64,000 nt of DNA from Deuterostichococcus epilithicus (lineage: Eukaryota > Chlorophyta > Trebouxiophyceae > Prasiolales > Stichococcaceae). The notes under the pieces were generated by a model, which was given only the letters and a program-made list of their open reading frames with translations, was not told the origin of the DNA and made no database searches. Where the stretch lies: positions 856,501 to 920,500 of the forward strand of contig JAVTLE010000005.1 in NCBI GenBank assembly GCA_033439295.1, in the 5' to 3' direction. Below, piece by piece: positions 11,536-26,500 of this stretch (positions within the stretch are counted from its first letter, which is position 1; every line of letters starts with the position of its first letter). The translations under genes and the position numbers were made by a program.

Positions 11536-11977
11536 ATTCGACCGGCTGAGGCGATGCTAATGCCGAACAAATGCGTGCCTATACCGGGTATCGCTAGTGG
11601 AATAGGTCTGCGAGGTGCGATGGCGTGCAGCCGGAGTGTGCCTGATCAAATTTTGCTGATGAACTGTGTATTGAAGCATCTGTGCTTTCAATGCATGGCT
11701 GCACTGGCTGATCAGCTGAGGCATGGGGCAGGAAGCTGGCAAGAAGCTTTCAAGTTTTACTGTGGTATGCGGTTCCAGCAACTTTGCATCACACGCAGAT
11801 TGCTCAGGTTTCTACCTATTCTGTCTGCGGACAAGCACGTGGCAAGCTGCCAAGACTCCACCACGACTGGCCGCCGCCGCCAGTGAATGCACCCTGGCGG
11901 CCCATGACCTGGCTCGGTGCCACCCGCTGAACAGGAGCAATGCACTCCAGAATAATACGCTTCGCCTACTGACAGTC
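11536..11977. promoter_or_regulatory. Upstream region of the TPR gene / 3' region of TAF13
   Basis: Two minus-strand genes are in tandem here. The stretch should hold the TPR promoter and the TAF13 3' untranslated region. No other feature was recognised. Confidence 0.4.
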
Positions 11978-13157
11978 CTAGTCCTCTACGGCCGGGGCAG
12001 CACCCTCCTCTGGCACGGCCTCCGCCTCATCCTGGTCAAAGGCCTGCACGTGCAGAGAGCGGCAGCCATCAAAGACAAGTCCGGTTCATGCAGAAGAACA
12101 GTTTGCAGATCGTGTGCATCAAGCAGCGCACCCGCTTGGCCTTCTTGATCTCCTCGTTCATGAACAGTAGCTCCTTCACGCGCCCATACTTGCGCGGGTC
12201 CTAGCGAGGCGACATAACAAAGGCATCAGTGTTGCAGTCAGATGTGATACTGGCACACTCAGCTCCATGCCGACGGCTGCCGCGTCATACCACATCTTGC
12301 CCCGAGGTGTAGGACTCAGTGCACGGCCAGAACCACAGGGTTGATAGAGGACTCATAAGAATGGCAATGTTGATTCACCTTGCGCACGAGGTAGACCAGG
12401 TCCTCTGTGGCCAGCTTGCCGCGTTTTGAAGACTCGTCCATCGCCTTGTGCATCATCGTCGTCACATAGTCCACCACGATGTCCTGCTTTCCAGTTACAC
12501 AGAGATCAGGGGGAGGCATGTCTGGGTGGCTGGTGGTCTCGCCACGCAGGTCCAGAAATTGTTGCATGGCAGCAGGCCAGCATTTGCACTGCAGCAAGCT
12601 CGGGTTGGCGCTGATCACGCATTGCCACTGGTGATGCCTGGATGCTCAAGACATCGCCACCACGCAGCAGGCCAAAGTCTCTACCTCGACGAGGTCCACC
12701 GTTTCCGACAGCGGCTGGTCAGCATCGCCGTAGCCATACATCATCGGCCGCACTGCAATGCAGAAATAAAGGCTGACAGGGTGATAATCCAGATCACTTC
12801 TGGGGCATACTGGGTTTGCAAGATGACTCTGGCTTGATACGTACTAAAGCATGGCCTCGAGCCTGGGGGCACCACAGCGGGGTCATTACACTCGGCAGGA
12901 GTTGGAACTCACGGTCTTTGGTGAACAGTCCCCTCCTCTTCTGTATCGTGCCCCTGTCATTCTCGAGCGCGTCTGCACCCGAGGATAGATGGCATCAGAA
13001 CATCAAAGTCGGGTGTGAACCCTCTTAACGCCACGCAGGTTCGCCTCCTGACGCCACGCCCACCTGCCCCTACTGTGCTGGCCTTCTTTCGGCCGCCCTC
13101 TCCAGCGGCCTTCTTCCCAGCAGACTTCCCGGCCTTCTTGCCCTCCGCTGCTGACAT
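11978..13157 (-). CDS. TAF13: TFIID subunit TAF13
   Basis: Six exons keep phase and encode 153 residues: 13157-13064, 12972-12913, 12752-12685, 12483-12379, 12200-12132 and 12043-11978. TAF13 is the histone-fold partner of TAF11 in the general transcription factor TFIID. The fold is clear: KRRGLFTKD, then RPMMYGYGDADQPLSETVDL, DIVVDYVTTMMHKAMDES, KLATEDLVYLVRKDPRKYGR and VKELLFMNEEIKKAKR. The tail is acidic (AFDQDEAEAVPEEGAAPAVE). The N-terminus (MSAAEGKKAGKSAGKKAAGE) is a Lys/Ala/Gly-rich extension resembling a linker-histone tail; it is longer than in animal TAF13 and probably disordered. The gene is divergent with the PPL1 gene. Confidence 0.93.
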
Positions 13158-13636
13158 GGACCGGCAGTTGGGCTTCACATCATCTTAAGTGGCCGCGCGC
13201 CAAGGGTTGCCGCAGTCACCAGCGGTGTGCCAAGCTGCCTCAGCGGAACGACCGATGTCCAGGCTGCACCGTGAGACGACTGAATGGTGATTTGATGGCC
13301 AACAACGAGGCGCGATGACGAATTTGTCAAAATAATGCGACATTGTGCGCTCTCAATGTGCAATGAGACTACCAGCGAGCAAAGCTGTGCTGGAGTCCTG
13401 ACGATCGGAACGCTTCGTGTTGTCCAGCTAGCCTCACACTGTGCTTGATCGTTGGCTGTCTGCGGTTCGCCCTTGACACAGTTGACCGTGCTGCTTGACT
13501 GAACAGCTCTATCGCGTCGCCGCCGATCTCAGGTACGCGTCTCGGGGATCTGAATAGTCAGAACAGGCATCATGTGGACGATCCACAACATGTGGTACAC
13601 AATCTTCTCTCACGCCTGATGCCTGTGCCTGCAGAC
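13158..13636. promoter_or_regulatory. Divergent upstream region (TAF13 / PPL1)
   Basis: About 480 bp lie between the two start codons and should hold both promoters. No coding frame or recognisable element was seen. Confidence 0.4.
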
Positions 13637-15699
13637 ATGACCTCGCAAGGCGTCATGAACTGTAAGACACTGGGCTCGCGCTCAGCTGCACAGGTGGGCT
13701 GGCAGTCTGCTGTTTTCAGTCATGCGCCTCGCATGCGGCAGTGCAAGGCCGGTGAGCCACCGTTGACGTGCCTACTCCCACGCTCTTCAGTCGCTGCTGC
13801 TGCCCCGCAGAAAGTGTTCCGACCATTCACAGCTGCGACAGCACGCAGCAGGCCGGCAGTCAGCCGCGCTGTCTGCGAAGCAAGCCAGTCAGGTAGGCGG
13901 CAGCTCTCAGGGGGCGCTATCGGCAGCTTTGGATCGCGTTCGCCCAGCGTGCAGCCCAGACCTACTGGCTTGTGGACCAAGAATCAGATGTCCTTGTGAC
14001 CGAGCATCACACCGAGCTGCATCCAGACCATGTCACGTCAATGTGCAGGCGTCCAGGCAAACAGGAGGCAGGTGCTGCAAGTGGCAGGCCTTGCTGCGGT
14101 CCTTGGCGCCTCGCAGTCGGCGGCACCGGCGCACGCTGCAAGTGCGCGTGTTTCACACGCTGCATTTGTGCTGTTGCTTCAAGGGAGACAGTGGGGAGCA
14201 TGTGAGCTTGCGCACAGCACAGCGCCTCGCGGCGCGGCGCATCGAGGGATCCTCAGTGCAAGGCTGCCGCTCGGTGGCCACTCGCATGGCAGTCTGAGGT
14301 TGGAAAAGCAAAGGGGGCGACAGCTGCTTCGAAGCTGCAGCCCACCTCTGGGCAGTGGCAGCAGCGGGGGATGGCGGCTCGGCATTTTGCAATTGCGGCT
14401 CGTGCTCTGGTGGCCTCTTCTGCAGCACCGAGCACGTCTGTCCATGCTGACCCGCCGCTGCTGGTGTGCCGCCCGCAGAGCAGGGCGGCTTCGTGCCGGT
14501 CAACGACCAGGGGGACGCCTACAAGCTGCTGTACCCCTTCGGCTGGCAGGAGGTGTCTGTCGGCGGCCAGGATGTCGTGTACAAGGACATCATCGAGCCG
14601 CTGGAGTCTGTGTCCGTCAGCATCACGCCCTCTGACAAGGACGACATCACGCTGTACGGCGAGCCCGTTGAGGTGCGGGTGATATACTCACGATTTGATG
14701 ATCATCTGCAATGGGGGCCAATGGGGGCCAATGGGGCAAACACCGCCAGAGGCCATTGTCTCGATGCCCTGTCAGCGGTCAGGGTGCATCCCAGCGAGAT
14801 GACGGCTGGAAGACGATCAAATACCCCTGCGCCAGCTCGCGGACGGGGCAGCCCGATACCTGCGGGGGCGGGGCTCGGGCATGCCCCCACTAGCAGGGCG
14901 TACCTGCTGGCCCTGGCGGGGAGTGGAGGATGCACAGCAGCCAGCGGCAGCTCGGCAGGCAGCGGCGGCTGCTGCTCACAAGCTCGACAGGCATGCCGGC
15001 TGGCAGCCAGCGTCACAGGAGCAACATGCGTGGCGTGAACTAATGCGGTCTGTGCGGGCCCCGCAGGTGGCGCAGACGCTGGCGGACCAGGTGCTGACCG
15101 CACCCACGCAGCAGGTCAAGGTCCTCAATGTGACGCCGGTGCGTGAGTTCGCACCGCCATCCTGGCGGCGTCGGTTTGCCCGCCTGCGCCTCTGTCGTTT
15201 CAAGGCCCTAACGCGCCGCACTGCACTGCACTGCACGGCGCTGCCTTGCGCCTCTGCGTCTCGTCAGAGCTGGGACCCTGCCTGACGGCGAGCTTGGCCA
15301 CCCCTGCAGCGGGCCACCGAGGGCCGCAACTACGTGGAGTTTGAGTTTGCCGCAAAGAGCAACACCTACATCAGGCATGCGCTCGCAGTCGTCACAGTCG
15401 CCAACGGTGCGGGACACATGCGGTCGTGACACCGCGCCTTTGCCACGGCATGTCCGGGGCAGCGGCTGCGGAAATCTGTCTTCCCGGGCGCAGCCTCTGA
15501 TGCCTCCACACCTGCCTGTGAGCTGGCGCTTTATGACTCGCACTCACTGGCACTCTCGGTACGCCGCTGACGTTGGCGCCGCCCAAGCGCAGGCAAGCTG
15601 TACACACTGGTGACGGGCGCCAACGAGCGCCGGTGGGACAAGGTCAAGCCGCAGCTGGAGACCGTGGCGCGGTCTTTTGTGGTCGCAACCAAATACTAG
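13637..15699 (+). CDS. PPL1: PsbP-like protein 1, thylakoid lumen
   Basis: Seven exons in consistent phase give 233 residues: 13637-13693, 13811-13892, 14049-14141, 14479-14672, 15067-15138, 15310-15406 and 15593-15699. The N-terminus is a Ser/Arg/Ala-rich chloroplast transit peptide. Exon 3 encodes a twin-arginine lumen signal: NRRQVLQVAGLAAVLGA ending in AHA, the expected cleavage site. The mature part carries the PsbP fold with FVPVNDQGDAYKLLYPFGWQ, EVSVGGQDVVYKDIIEPLES, YVEFEFAAKSNTYIRHALAV, YTLVTGANERRWDKVKPQLE and ends FVVATKY. The pattern YPFGWQEV...VYKDIIEPLE...TGANERRW matches plant PPL1, linked to photosystem II repair, rather than PsbP proper. The gene anchors the organism as photosynthetic. 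Confidence 0.93.
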
Positions 15700-16099
15700 T
15701 CTGGGAACTGCTGAATGGCTTTCAGCTTTTGAGTGAGTCACGGCACCCGGACGCCATCGGAGAATAGTATTACGACGGCAGGGAGGTTGTGATTTTCATT
15801 ATGAGGTACGCCAGAGACGGCCATGCCCACGGGGCGGCCTTTTGGAGCTAGATCGTACAGATACTTCACCAATAAATTGGACGATAGCTTCTAGCCAAGG
15901 AGCAGATTAGAGACTTCAATCTCACACGATCAAGTTCAGCCTCTCGGGGATCGACAAACTTGTAACAACGCGGCAGCCATGTTGTTGCCTGACCAACCAC
16001 GCCTTTGGAAAGATGCCAAACAGTAGGAAGAAGTTGACGGTATTTGGCCATGTCTGCTGGCAGCCAGATTCTACAACACATATGGGACAGCGCTTACAT
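15700..16099. other. Convergent intergenic region
   Basis: A tail-to-tail gap between PPL1 and the MAP kinase; 3' untranslated sequence is expected. Nothing else is visible. Confidence 0.5.
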
Positions 16100-19242
<3,143 letters not shown>

Positions 19243-19950
19243 GCCTGCTCAATCTGCGTCTGCAAAGGAGCCAGCCGCCAACGGTTTGCAGGAAGCCAAA
19301 CTGCCGAAGTAAGAAATTGTCTCCGTCGCAGATCCAGCAGCAAGAGTGTTGGCCGCTGAGGGCACCCGTGTCGGAGCAAGTGCAAGCTCGCAAGTACGGG
19401 ATCTGTCGGTTGAATGTTCACACCCGAAGCAGACTGCTTCACTGTGACACGACAGGTTTTCTCTTACGGCGACGCAAGATGAGTGGCCGTACCTGCCAAG
19501 GTTCGCGACTCCCCTGTGCTCTATCTGTTGCAGGCTGCATGTTTTGAGTTGGATCAGGGGAAATGATGCCTTTGCTCTATGTTCACCCACCCTGTAACGC
19601 ACCAGCCCCGTGTTTGTGCCCACCACAGCGCTCGCCGCAAACATTCTTACTTGCAGAGGATCATTCGTCTTTTGCTTCTAGTGTGTTGAAACGTCGTGCA
19701 GCGGCAGCCAACCACTACAATCGATTTCTAGTCATCAATCCCCGATCTGGACCGAGCGTTGTCAGCGTTTCTCATTGGCTCGTGGGCCCTGCAAAGCATT
19801 GCTGCAGAACTGAACGTCCAACAACAGGGCTGCAACCAGCGCCTGGCAGGATTTTTGACCTTGAGACCCAACAGGCGACACAGGGCATTGATCCCCGAGA
19901 TAGACACCAGAGGCAAAGACGGGCTGAGGTAGCGGTCGCGCAGCACAGAT
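19243..19950. promoter_or_regulatory. Divergent upstream region (MAP kinase / AP-2 sigma)
   Basis: About 710 bp separate the start codons. This is the longest divergent spacer in the window. No coding exon or structured RNA was recognised. Confidence 0.4.
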
Positions 19951-20893
19951 ATGATACGCTATCTGCTGCTGCAAAATAGAGCGGGCAAGACCCGGCTTGC
20001 AAAGTACTATGTGCCCATGGACGACAGCGAGAAGCACGCGCTGGAGTATGAGGTGCACAAGCTCATTGCCAACCGGGACCCAAAGTTCACAAACTTCGTC
20101 GAGGTAAGGCTGCTGCTACTGCTGCTGCTGCGCTCCCTTTGACATCCCCAAAATGAGGTCCCTTTGGCACAGCCAGATGAGTGCCGCAGGCGGCTCATGG
20201 TCACTTGGCCATCGTGCTGCCCGACCACCCATTGCTGTTTGTGAGGGGCTACATGCCCCACCTCCCCGTGCATCTCATGGCTGTGCATTCACCACCCCCC
20301 TGTTGCCTCCTGCCGCCGCAGTTCAAGGCGAACAAGGTGGTGTACCGGCGGTATGCGGGCCTCTTTTTTGCCATGTGCATAGACGTGACGGACAACGAGC
20401 TGGCCTACCTGGAGAGCATCCACCTGTTCGTGGAGATTCTGGACCACTACTTCAACAATGTTTGCGAGCTGGACCTTGTTTTCAATTTCCACAAGGTGAG
20501 CTGCATGTCAATCTTTGCACCTGGCGGATCTTCTTTGCCTTGGGAAACTCACTAGTGTGTGCAGATGCTGGTCCGGTTCGCCGTGCGCCGTGCTCACCCG
20601 AGATGCATGCCACCAACGGCGCGATGATGTTGCAGGTATGCTGCATCTGACGATCTGCTTGTGCTGTAGGTGTACTTGATACTGGACGAGTTCATCCTGG
20701 GAGGCGAGATTCAGGAGAGCAGCAAGAAGGTCATCTTGGAACGCTTGGCAGGTGGGACTTGCAGCACTGTGTCTGTGAGCGCTGATGCCTGCCAAATATG
20801 CCGACACAATATCTCTTCATGTCGGCTCACCTGTATCCGGCTTGATTGCCTCGTGCCTGTGGCTATGCAGAGCTGGACAAGATCGAGACATAA
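19951..20893 (+). CDS. AP2S1: AP-2 complex sigma subunit
   Basis: Four exons (19951-20103, 20322-20495, 20670-20751, 20871-20893) give 143 residues, essentially the family length of about 142. The small sigma chain forms the core of the AP-2 clathrin adaptor at the plasma membrane and helps bind dileucine cargo signals. The whole longin-like chain is visible: [100 protein letters not shown] and the end [10 protein letters not shown]. The [11 protein letters not shown] and [13 protein letters not shown] blocks are diagnostic; AP-1 sigma would read RQGKxRLxKWY. The final coding exon is only 23 nt. Confidence 0.95.
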
Positions 20894-21087
20894 GCAAGCA
20901 GCGCTCACAAGCTTGCTTGCTTCTATGTCCTGGCCCTCTGCTGCCTATGGGTTGTCCCCTGCAAGGGCTCGGAGAACAATCATTCTGACTTCAGTGCTTC
21001 TGTTGAATTTGTTGTTAGAACATGTTCTTGGGGGCTCTCTTGGTGCCGTGGAACAAGTCCTCTGTTACAACACCTAGCAATGGCGGC

Positions 21088-23140
21088 CTACAGAAAGGGT
21101 GTGTAGTCCCGCTGTGCAATTGCTGCAAGCCCCTGTCTATATGAAGGGAATGCCAACTGCACCCCGAGCTCTTGCTTGATCCTCTCGTTCCTAACCCTCT
21201 TCTCTGCCAGTCCAGCGGACGGCTGGCACTGTTCAGTGCCGTCGCGATGCCCTGACGATGCCGCCTCCGCCGGGCTGTCCCATAGACCCAGTAGCTGTCG
21301 GGCAAATGCCACCACTTCAGCCCTGCAAATATCGCCGTCATCATCCGCCTGAACCACGTGATCTAGCGCTGGATGTTCATATATGTGCTCCTGATGCAGA
21401 CGTGCAGCCACACATCGAGATCCAAAGATGCCATCTGGCGCACAAGGTGTCAAAGTCACACCTGGGAGCGGGCTCGTCGTCTACAATATTGTATACTGCA
21501 CCGGGATTTGGGTGGTGCATGCTAGCCTGGACGACGGAGCAGATATCGTGCACGTGGCACCGGGCTGTGTACCGCTGTTTGCCCCGCCGCTCCTGGCTGG
21601 CGCTGGCACCCTGCGCAAACAAGGCATGTTGGACACCTGCGTTCGAGGTGAACGCCTCGCTAGGACACGATGACGAGCAGGGACACAGCGGCACTGGCAT
21701 GTGCAGCACACCCGCCGGCTGGCGGCCTCCAGGGCGCTGCGCCCTGGCCCATAGATGCCTGTGTAAGGATTACATCATGTCAATGAATTTGTAGGAACTT
21801 GCATGAAAATTACCAGTGGTTCGCAGGAACACACAGTTGAGCATTCAGCCACATGCCGGCAGCTGGCGCACCTCCAAGTCGAAAAATGTGCAGCGGCAGG
21901 CCAGTCTCCCGATGTAGGGCTGTCCAAGCCTGCTCCGCTCTCAGCCTTGCCAAGTTCTTGCCGCTGTCCGCCCTTGTCTCCGAGCTGTGGCATTCACGTT
22001 TTCAAGGTCTTTCCTCGCATTATTCATGATGATTGATGGTGCATGATGCCAGAGCTGTATTCCAGAACAGCACGCCATGTGATTGTGAGGGCACGTCCTT
22101 ATAAAATGCACTTGTGGCGGCCTGCACACCTTTCATCCACCCAGTTTCCATGGTGATCACCATACACTCCGGTGCTCGAGATGTAACCCACCCACTTGGC
22201 GGTTGAAGCGATTTCTATCAGCAACGGCGTACATGCAAGCAGCACCTGCATAAAAGGCACAGCCATTTGCATCTTGTGCTTCACATCTGGTATCAGGCAT
22301 CTGATATCGCATGTTGAGGCAGAGACAGAAAATTCCAACGCTTCTGCCAGCGCAGAAGCTGTTTTCAGGCAAGGTAACTCAAGCCGACACTGGCGCACCA
22401 ATCCAGACATCGCTGCGCACGATGTAACACAGACCGTAGTGAGCACCAAAAGATGGTGAATGACGCACTGGATCCTGATCAAAGTCGCCGACGGGCGGCA
22501 CGGTAGTCACGATGTGGCACGCGGCAGCGATGGCGTGCTCCGCATCTGCACTGCACTGTGCCGAGCTCAGGTCAGCATGTTTTGGCGCCTTGCAAGCCGC
22601 GCCAAGCAGGGCATGCTTTTGTCGCAATTCAGCCGACCGCTGCCTCACCTTAGCATCTGCTCATTGTCGGCATCCAGAACGTGCGCGTCGACGCCTTCAG
22701 ATCTGAAGTTGGCACAAGCCTCCTCGTCGCGGCACGTTCCGCTCACGAGCCTGGGCAGCAGATTTGCAAACAGTCATGATGCGAGCACATTGCACAAGGC
22801 ATGCTGCGCCATGCGCCATGCTCGACAGCGCTGCACAGCAGACGAATAGGCACCAGCCTTGCCGGTGCAGCGCGGCTCCGAGCGCCACGCCGACGTAGCC
22901 CAGGCCAAAGATGAAGATTCTGCCGGCTGATGGTCCAGCATGCTGCCCAGCGGTTGCAGCTGAGTGTGCACAGTGGGAGGCAGAGATACTGCGCGTCGGT
23001 TCTCTGGACTGGCGTCGCCAATTCACGCTGTTCAACTGCACCGCAGGTGACAAGCATCGAAGACGCCGCACTGCCTGATATGGGCGAGTGCTATGCCAAG
23101 CCGCACCATTATGCGCGGCTGGGTTGCTGCACAGCAGCAT
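21088..23140 (-). CDS. NAD-dependent epimerase/dehydratase-like protein
   Basis: The ATG at 23140 starts a basic Ser/Arg-rich leader, likely a plastid transit peptide, followed by a Rossmann nucleotide-binding motif, IFIFGLGYVGVALGAALHRQ. Exons: 23140-22854, 22750-22649, 22550-22469, 22245-22130, then about 21965-21890 (AWTALHRETGLPLHIFRLGG), about 21760-21710 (IYGPGRSALEAASRR), about 21600-21480 (VHDICSVVQASMHHPNPGAV, YNIVDDEPAP) and a last one ending at 21088 (QELGVQLAFPSYRQGLAAIA). Active-site features of the extended SDR class are visible: VGYISSTGVYGDHHGNWVDE with the catalytic Tyr region, and IYGPGR. It resembles plant and cyanobacterial single-domain proteins related to YeeZ whose substrate is not known to me. 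Confidence 0.85.
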
Positions 23141-23520
23141 TGCTGAACAGACGATCCTAAAAGAGGTTATGTTGAAAGAACTTCTGCTGTACGAGAGCTG
23201 ACTTCGTCACGTCCGTTCAAGGCGCATGCACCAGGTCAACATCTGTGCGCCGCTGCAATCCGTGGCGAAATATTCGGTGACCGTGTGGTGACGGCACTCT
23301 GCGTCTAGTGTTGTGTGTTGCGTCCTCGAGTCTTTGGGAGCATTGCTACTGCTTAGCGAGGAAGAAATGCACTGCTGCACCTCGTGCGTTGACGAAAGCT
23401 GCACTTCCTCGTGGAGGGCATCATTATTGAGCAGCTGCGAGTCAGGGGCCGTGATGTGCTGGACCGCTCAGGCACAATCAGGACTGCTTTACCTGAAATC
23501 ACCACTCGTAGATTGTCACC
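23141..23520. promoter_or_regulatory. Divergent upstream region (epimerase-like / rhodanese-like)
   Basis: About 380 bp between two genes for apparently plastid-targeted proteins. Shared regulation is possible, but no element was recognised. Confidence 0.4.
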
Positions 23521-26500
23521 ATGTCCGCTGCAATGAGGCCCATTATGTCGCGCCGTCCTTTCACAGCGGTCGCGCAGCAGGGGCAGCCAACAAAGCAGCC
23601 TGCTATCTCGAAGACTCCCGACGTCAACGTCAGGCGGATCGTCAGCGCAGGTATGGTATGCCCCAACGATGCGTGATCACATGCCATTTTCGCTCACGAG
23701 TGGGGGGCCCTCGATCAGATTTGTCTTGTGTTGTGTCACGTGCAGCACCCTGTTGTTGCATGGCATCAGGCCCCATCTTCTCGCAGCAGCCGGGTTCTCG
23801 CCTGAGCTATGCAGACAGCAGTCCGCACAACGTGCATGGTGGCGCACTCTGTTTCCACATCCCTTCTTTCCCTCTGGCAGGCCGGCCGGCGCTGCTGGCG
23901 GTGCCGGCGCTGCTGTCCCGCGCTTCTGCGGCATTCGCCGAGGAGCTGGAGCAGGCGACGCAGGCCGCTGGAGAGGCGGGCCGCCAGGCGCTGAGCGCCA
24001 GCCAGGTGCCGCAGTGGAGCAACGTGCGGGTGCCAGGCGGGCTTCAGGCGCCAAATGACGTCGTCAACCTGTTTGACGGCTCGGGCGGCAGCGTCAACCC
24101 GCTGCTGCTCTTGGGCGCCGTGGCCGCCATCGCCGTGCCGGCCCTCCTCTTCCAGGTAGGATCTGGGCAACTGTGTAGTTACTATGTACTGCGGTGTTCG
24201 TGCTGGCCGGCGGCCTGCCGCAATGCTCAGCAGGGAATCGCCTGTGGTTGCGCGCATGGACGTATCATGCAGTACTCTGAGCGACGAGCGCAGACTATGC
24301 GTTTTTTGGATACAAAGGGGCTGAATCCTCAGATCTCCTCCAGTAATACTTGATCATGTGGCCCTGCTCAAATTATAGGCGCTGAATCCGGGCTCGGGCG
24401 CAAAGTCCACGTCGCCCGCCAATGTGCTCAAGGCGCTGTCGGAGGACCCGCGCACGCAGCTTGTGGACATCCGCTCGTCTGCCGCTGTGAAGACGCAGGG
24501 CACTCCCGACCTGTCCAGCACCAAGCGCCGGCTGCTGTCGCTGCCCTACACCCGGGTGGGTCACAGCATGCCTTTGCATCTGACGTTCCTGCTTTAGCGA
24601 ATGCATATGGGGCAGCACATATGGGCCGAAATGGGCCATGCGCCACTCTGTCTGGCACCTGCGCGCACTACACGGGATTTTACGAGACGGCTCGCTTGCT
24701 GCGTCTCATCATCACCTTGCCGTGCTGTGGCGCAGACTGTGAAGAAGGACACGCCAGAGGAGGTGGTCGCCGACTTTGGCGGCAAATTCGGAAAGCTGTC
24801 TGCGCTCAAGGCGGACAGCATCGTCATACTGCTCGACGCGTGCGTATTACACCAAACCCTCAACCATCCACACCCCACACCGAAGCCTGGCCTGGTGTCC
24901 GGCTGCCAGGATGTACTGCCGGGCATGTCCTGAGAGCCAATAGCATTGCGGCAGCACTCGAAAGGTATTGCTCGGCCAGCTTGTGCCTGTATCATGGGAG
25001 GGACTTTGCAGTACATGAGCTGAAACGGTGTCTGCTGCAGCGATGGCAAGTCGGCTGCGAAGGCGGCAGCCGAGGTCCCCGCTGACGCGTTTGATCAGCT
25101 GTTCTACGTTGCTGGCGGCGCTGCAGCGTGGGAGGTGACCCACTTGCAAGATTGTCATGTCTGTCTCTTATAGGAGCACTGCGCGTGAAGCTGCGACTCG
25201 CAAATTGCCGGTCGAGAGCGGTTACACACACACGAGCAGAGCGCATGTTGAAGTACGTTCCTCAACACTGGCTTTGTTATGTTTAGCAAGGCAGCTGGCG
25301 AGGGACTGCGTTGACGCTGGCAACGGAGACTTATAGCCAGGAACACCCTGGCAGGAAGCTTCGAGGCCCTGGCGCTGGCATGCAGGCGTCAGGGGAGCCG
25401 TGGAAGCAGCCGGGACGCGGCGGCTTCTCGCTGCCCAACTTTGGCAACCTGGGGCGGGGGCTGGCGGAGAGCGCAGGCACGCTCAAGGTCAAGGGTTTCA
25501 GCGGCGGCAGCGAGGTGAGCCCTCTGCCCCCGCCTGGCGACACACATGTGGAAGCTGTTGCCACTCGCAGGGGAGGGGAGCGGTGTGCCTGCATCTCAGT
25601 TTGGGATCCCGCTGCCGCGAGCGCTGCTTTGCACGAAGATGTACAGCCCCGGCGAACAGCATGCGGCGTTTGACAGAGCGCCTCCGGGCTCCCGGTGGCT
25701 GTGCGTTATCCGCATTTAGTGTCAGTCCTGGGCCCTTGGCGCATCCCCTCTCCGCAATCATTCCATGTAAGTCGTCAGCACCTCACTCGACCGCATCGCC
25801 CCTGTGCAGGGCGGCGGCGACGAGAGCGTGTCCCCCACGACGGTGCTGGCGGCCGGCGGCGCGCTGCTTGGCGCGGTGCTGCTGTTCAACGGCACTGGGA
25901 CCATCCTGGAGGTCGTCGGCCTCGGCGCCGCGGCGCAGGTCGTCGCGAAGAACTTCCTGTACGCCAGCGACCGGGAACGCACCACCAAGGCGCTGCGGTG
26001 AGTCGCTGGGGAGCAGGAAGTAGGGTGTAGGTCGCGTGTTCTGGAGACCATCGTCAAGCAAGCGACCGGGAGCCGGGAGCGCACTGCCAAGGCGCTCCGG
26101 TGACCTGGCAGACTGAAGCAGGGTGCACAGCCCTGGGTCGTGCACAGCCGTGCGCCACCTGTTGTGAGGGACAGCAGGCCATACGTCGTTTTACGCCGGC
26201 CGCAGCAGCTTTGGTCGCACCTGGTCTCAAGAGAGTCGCCAGTCCCATGTTCAGATCCACACTTAGCCTCAGAAGCAATCCACGCTCGAATCACGCACGG
26301 CAGAGGCATGATGTCAATTCCAAGCAGGGATTTTGTGGACAAGGATGTGACGCTGAGGGGTGTGTGACAGGACATGTGCGTATCCCTGTTCAAAATAAGA
26401 TCTTGCTGCTTGCCCACCCGCAGGGAGTGTGTGGACTCAACCGTGGCGGATGAAGGACCTGGGAGTCCACACGTTCACGTTCACTTCCCTCTCTGTCCAA

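Noticed and set aside
15213-15240. CACTG/CTGCA short tandem words
   Set aside because: Simple low-complexity sequence within a PPL1 intron; no further copies or structure.
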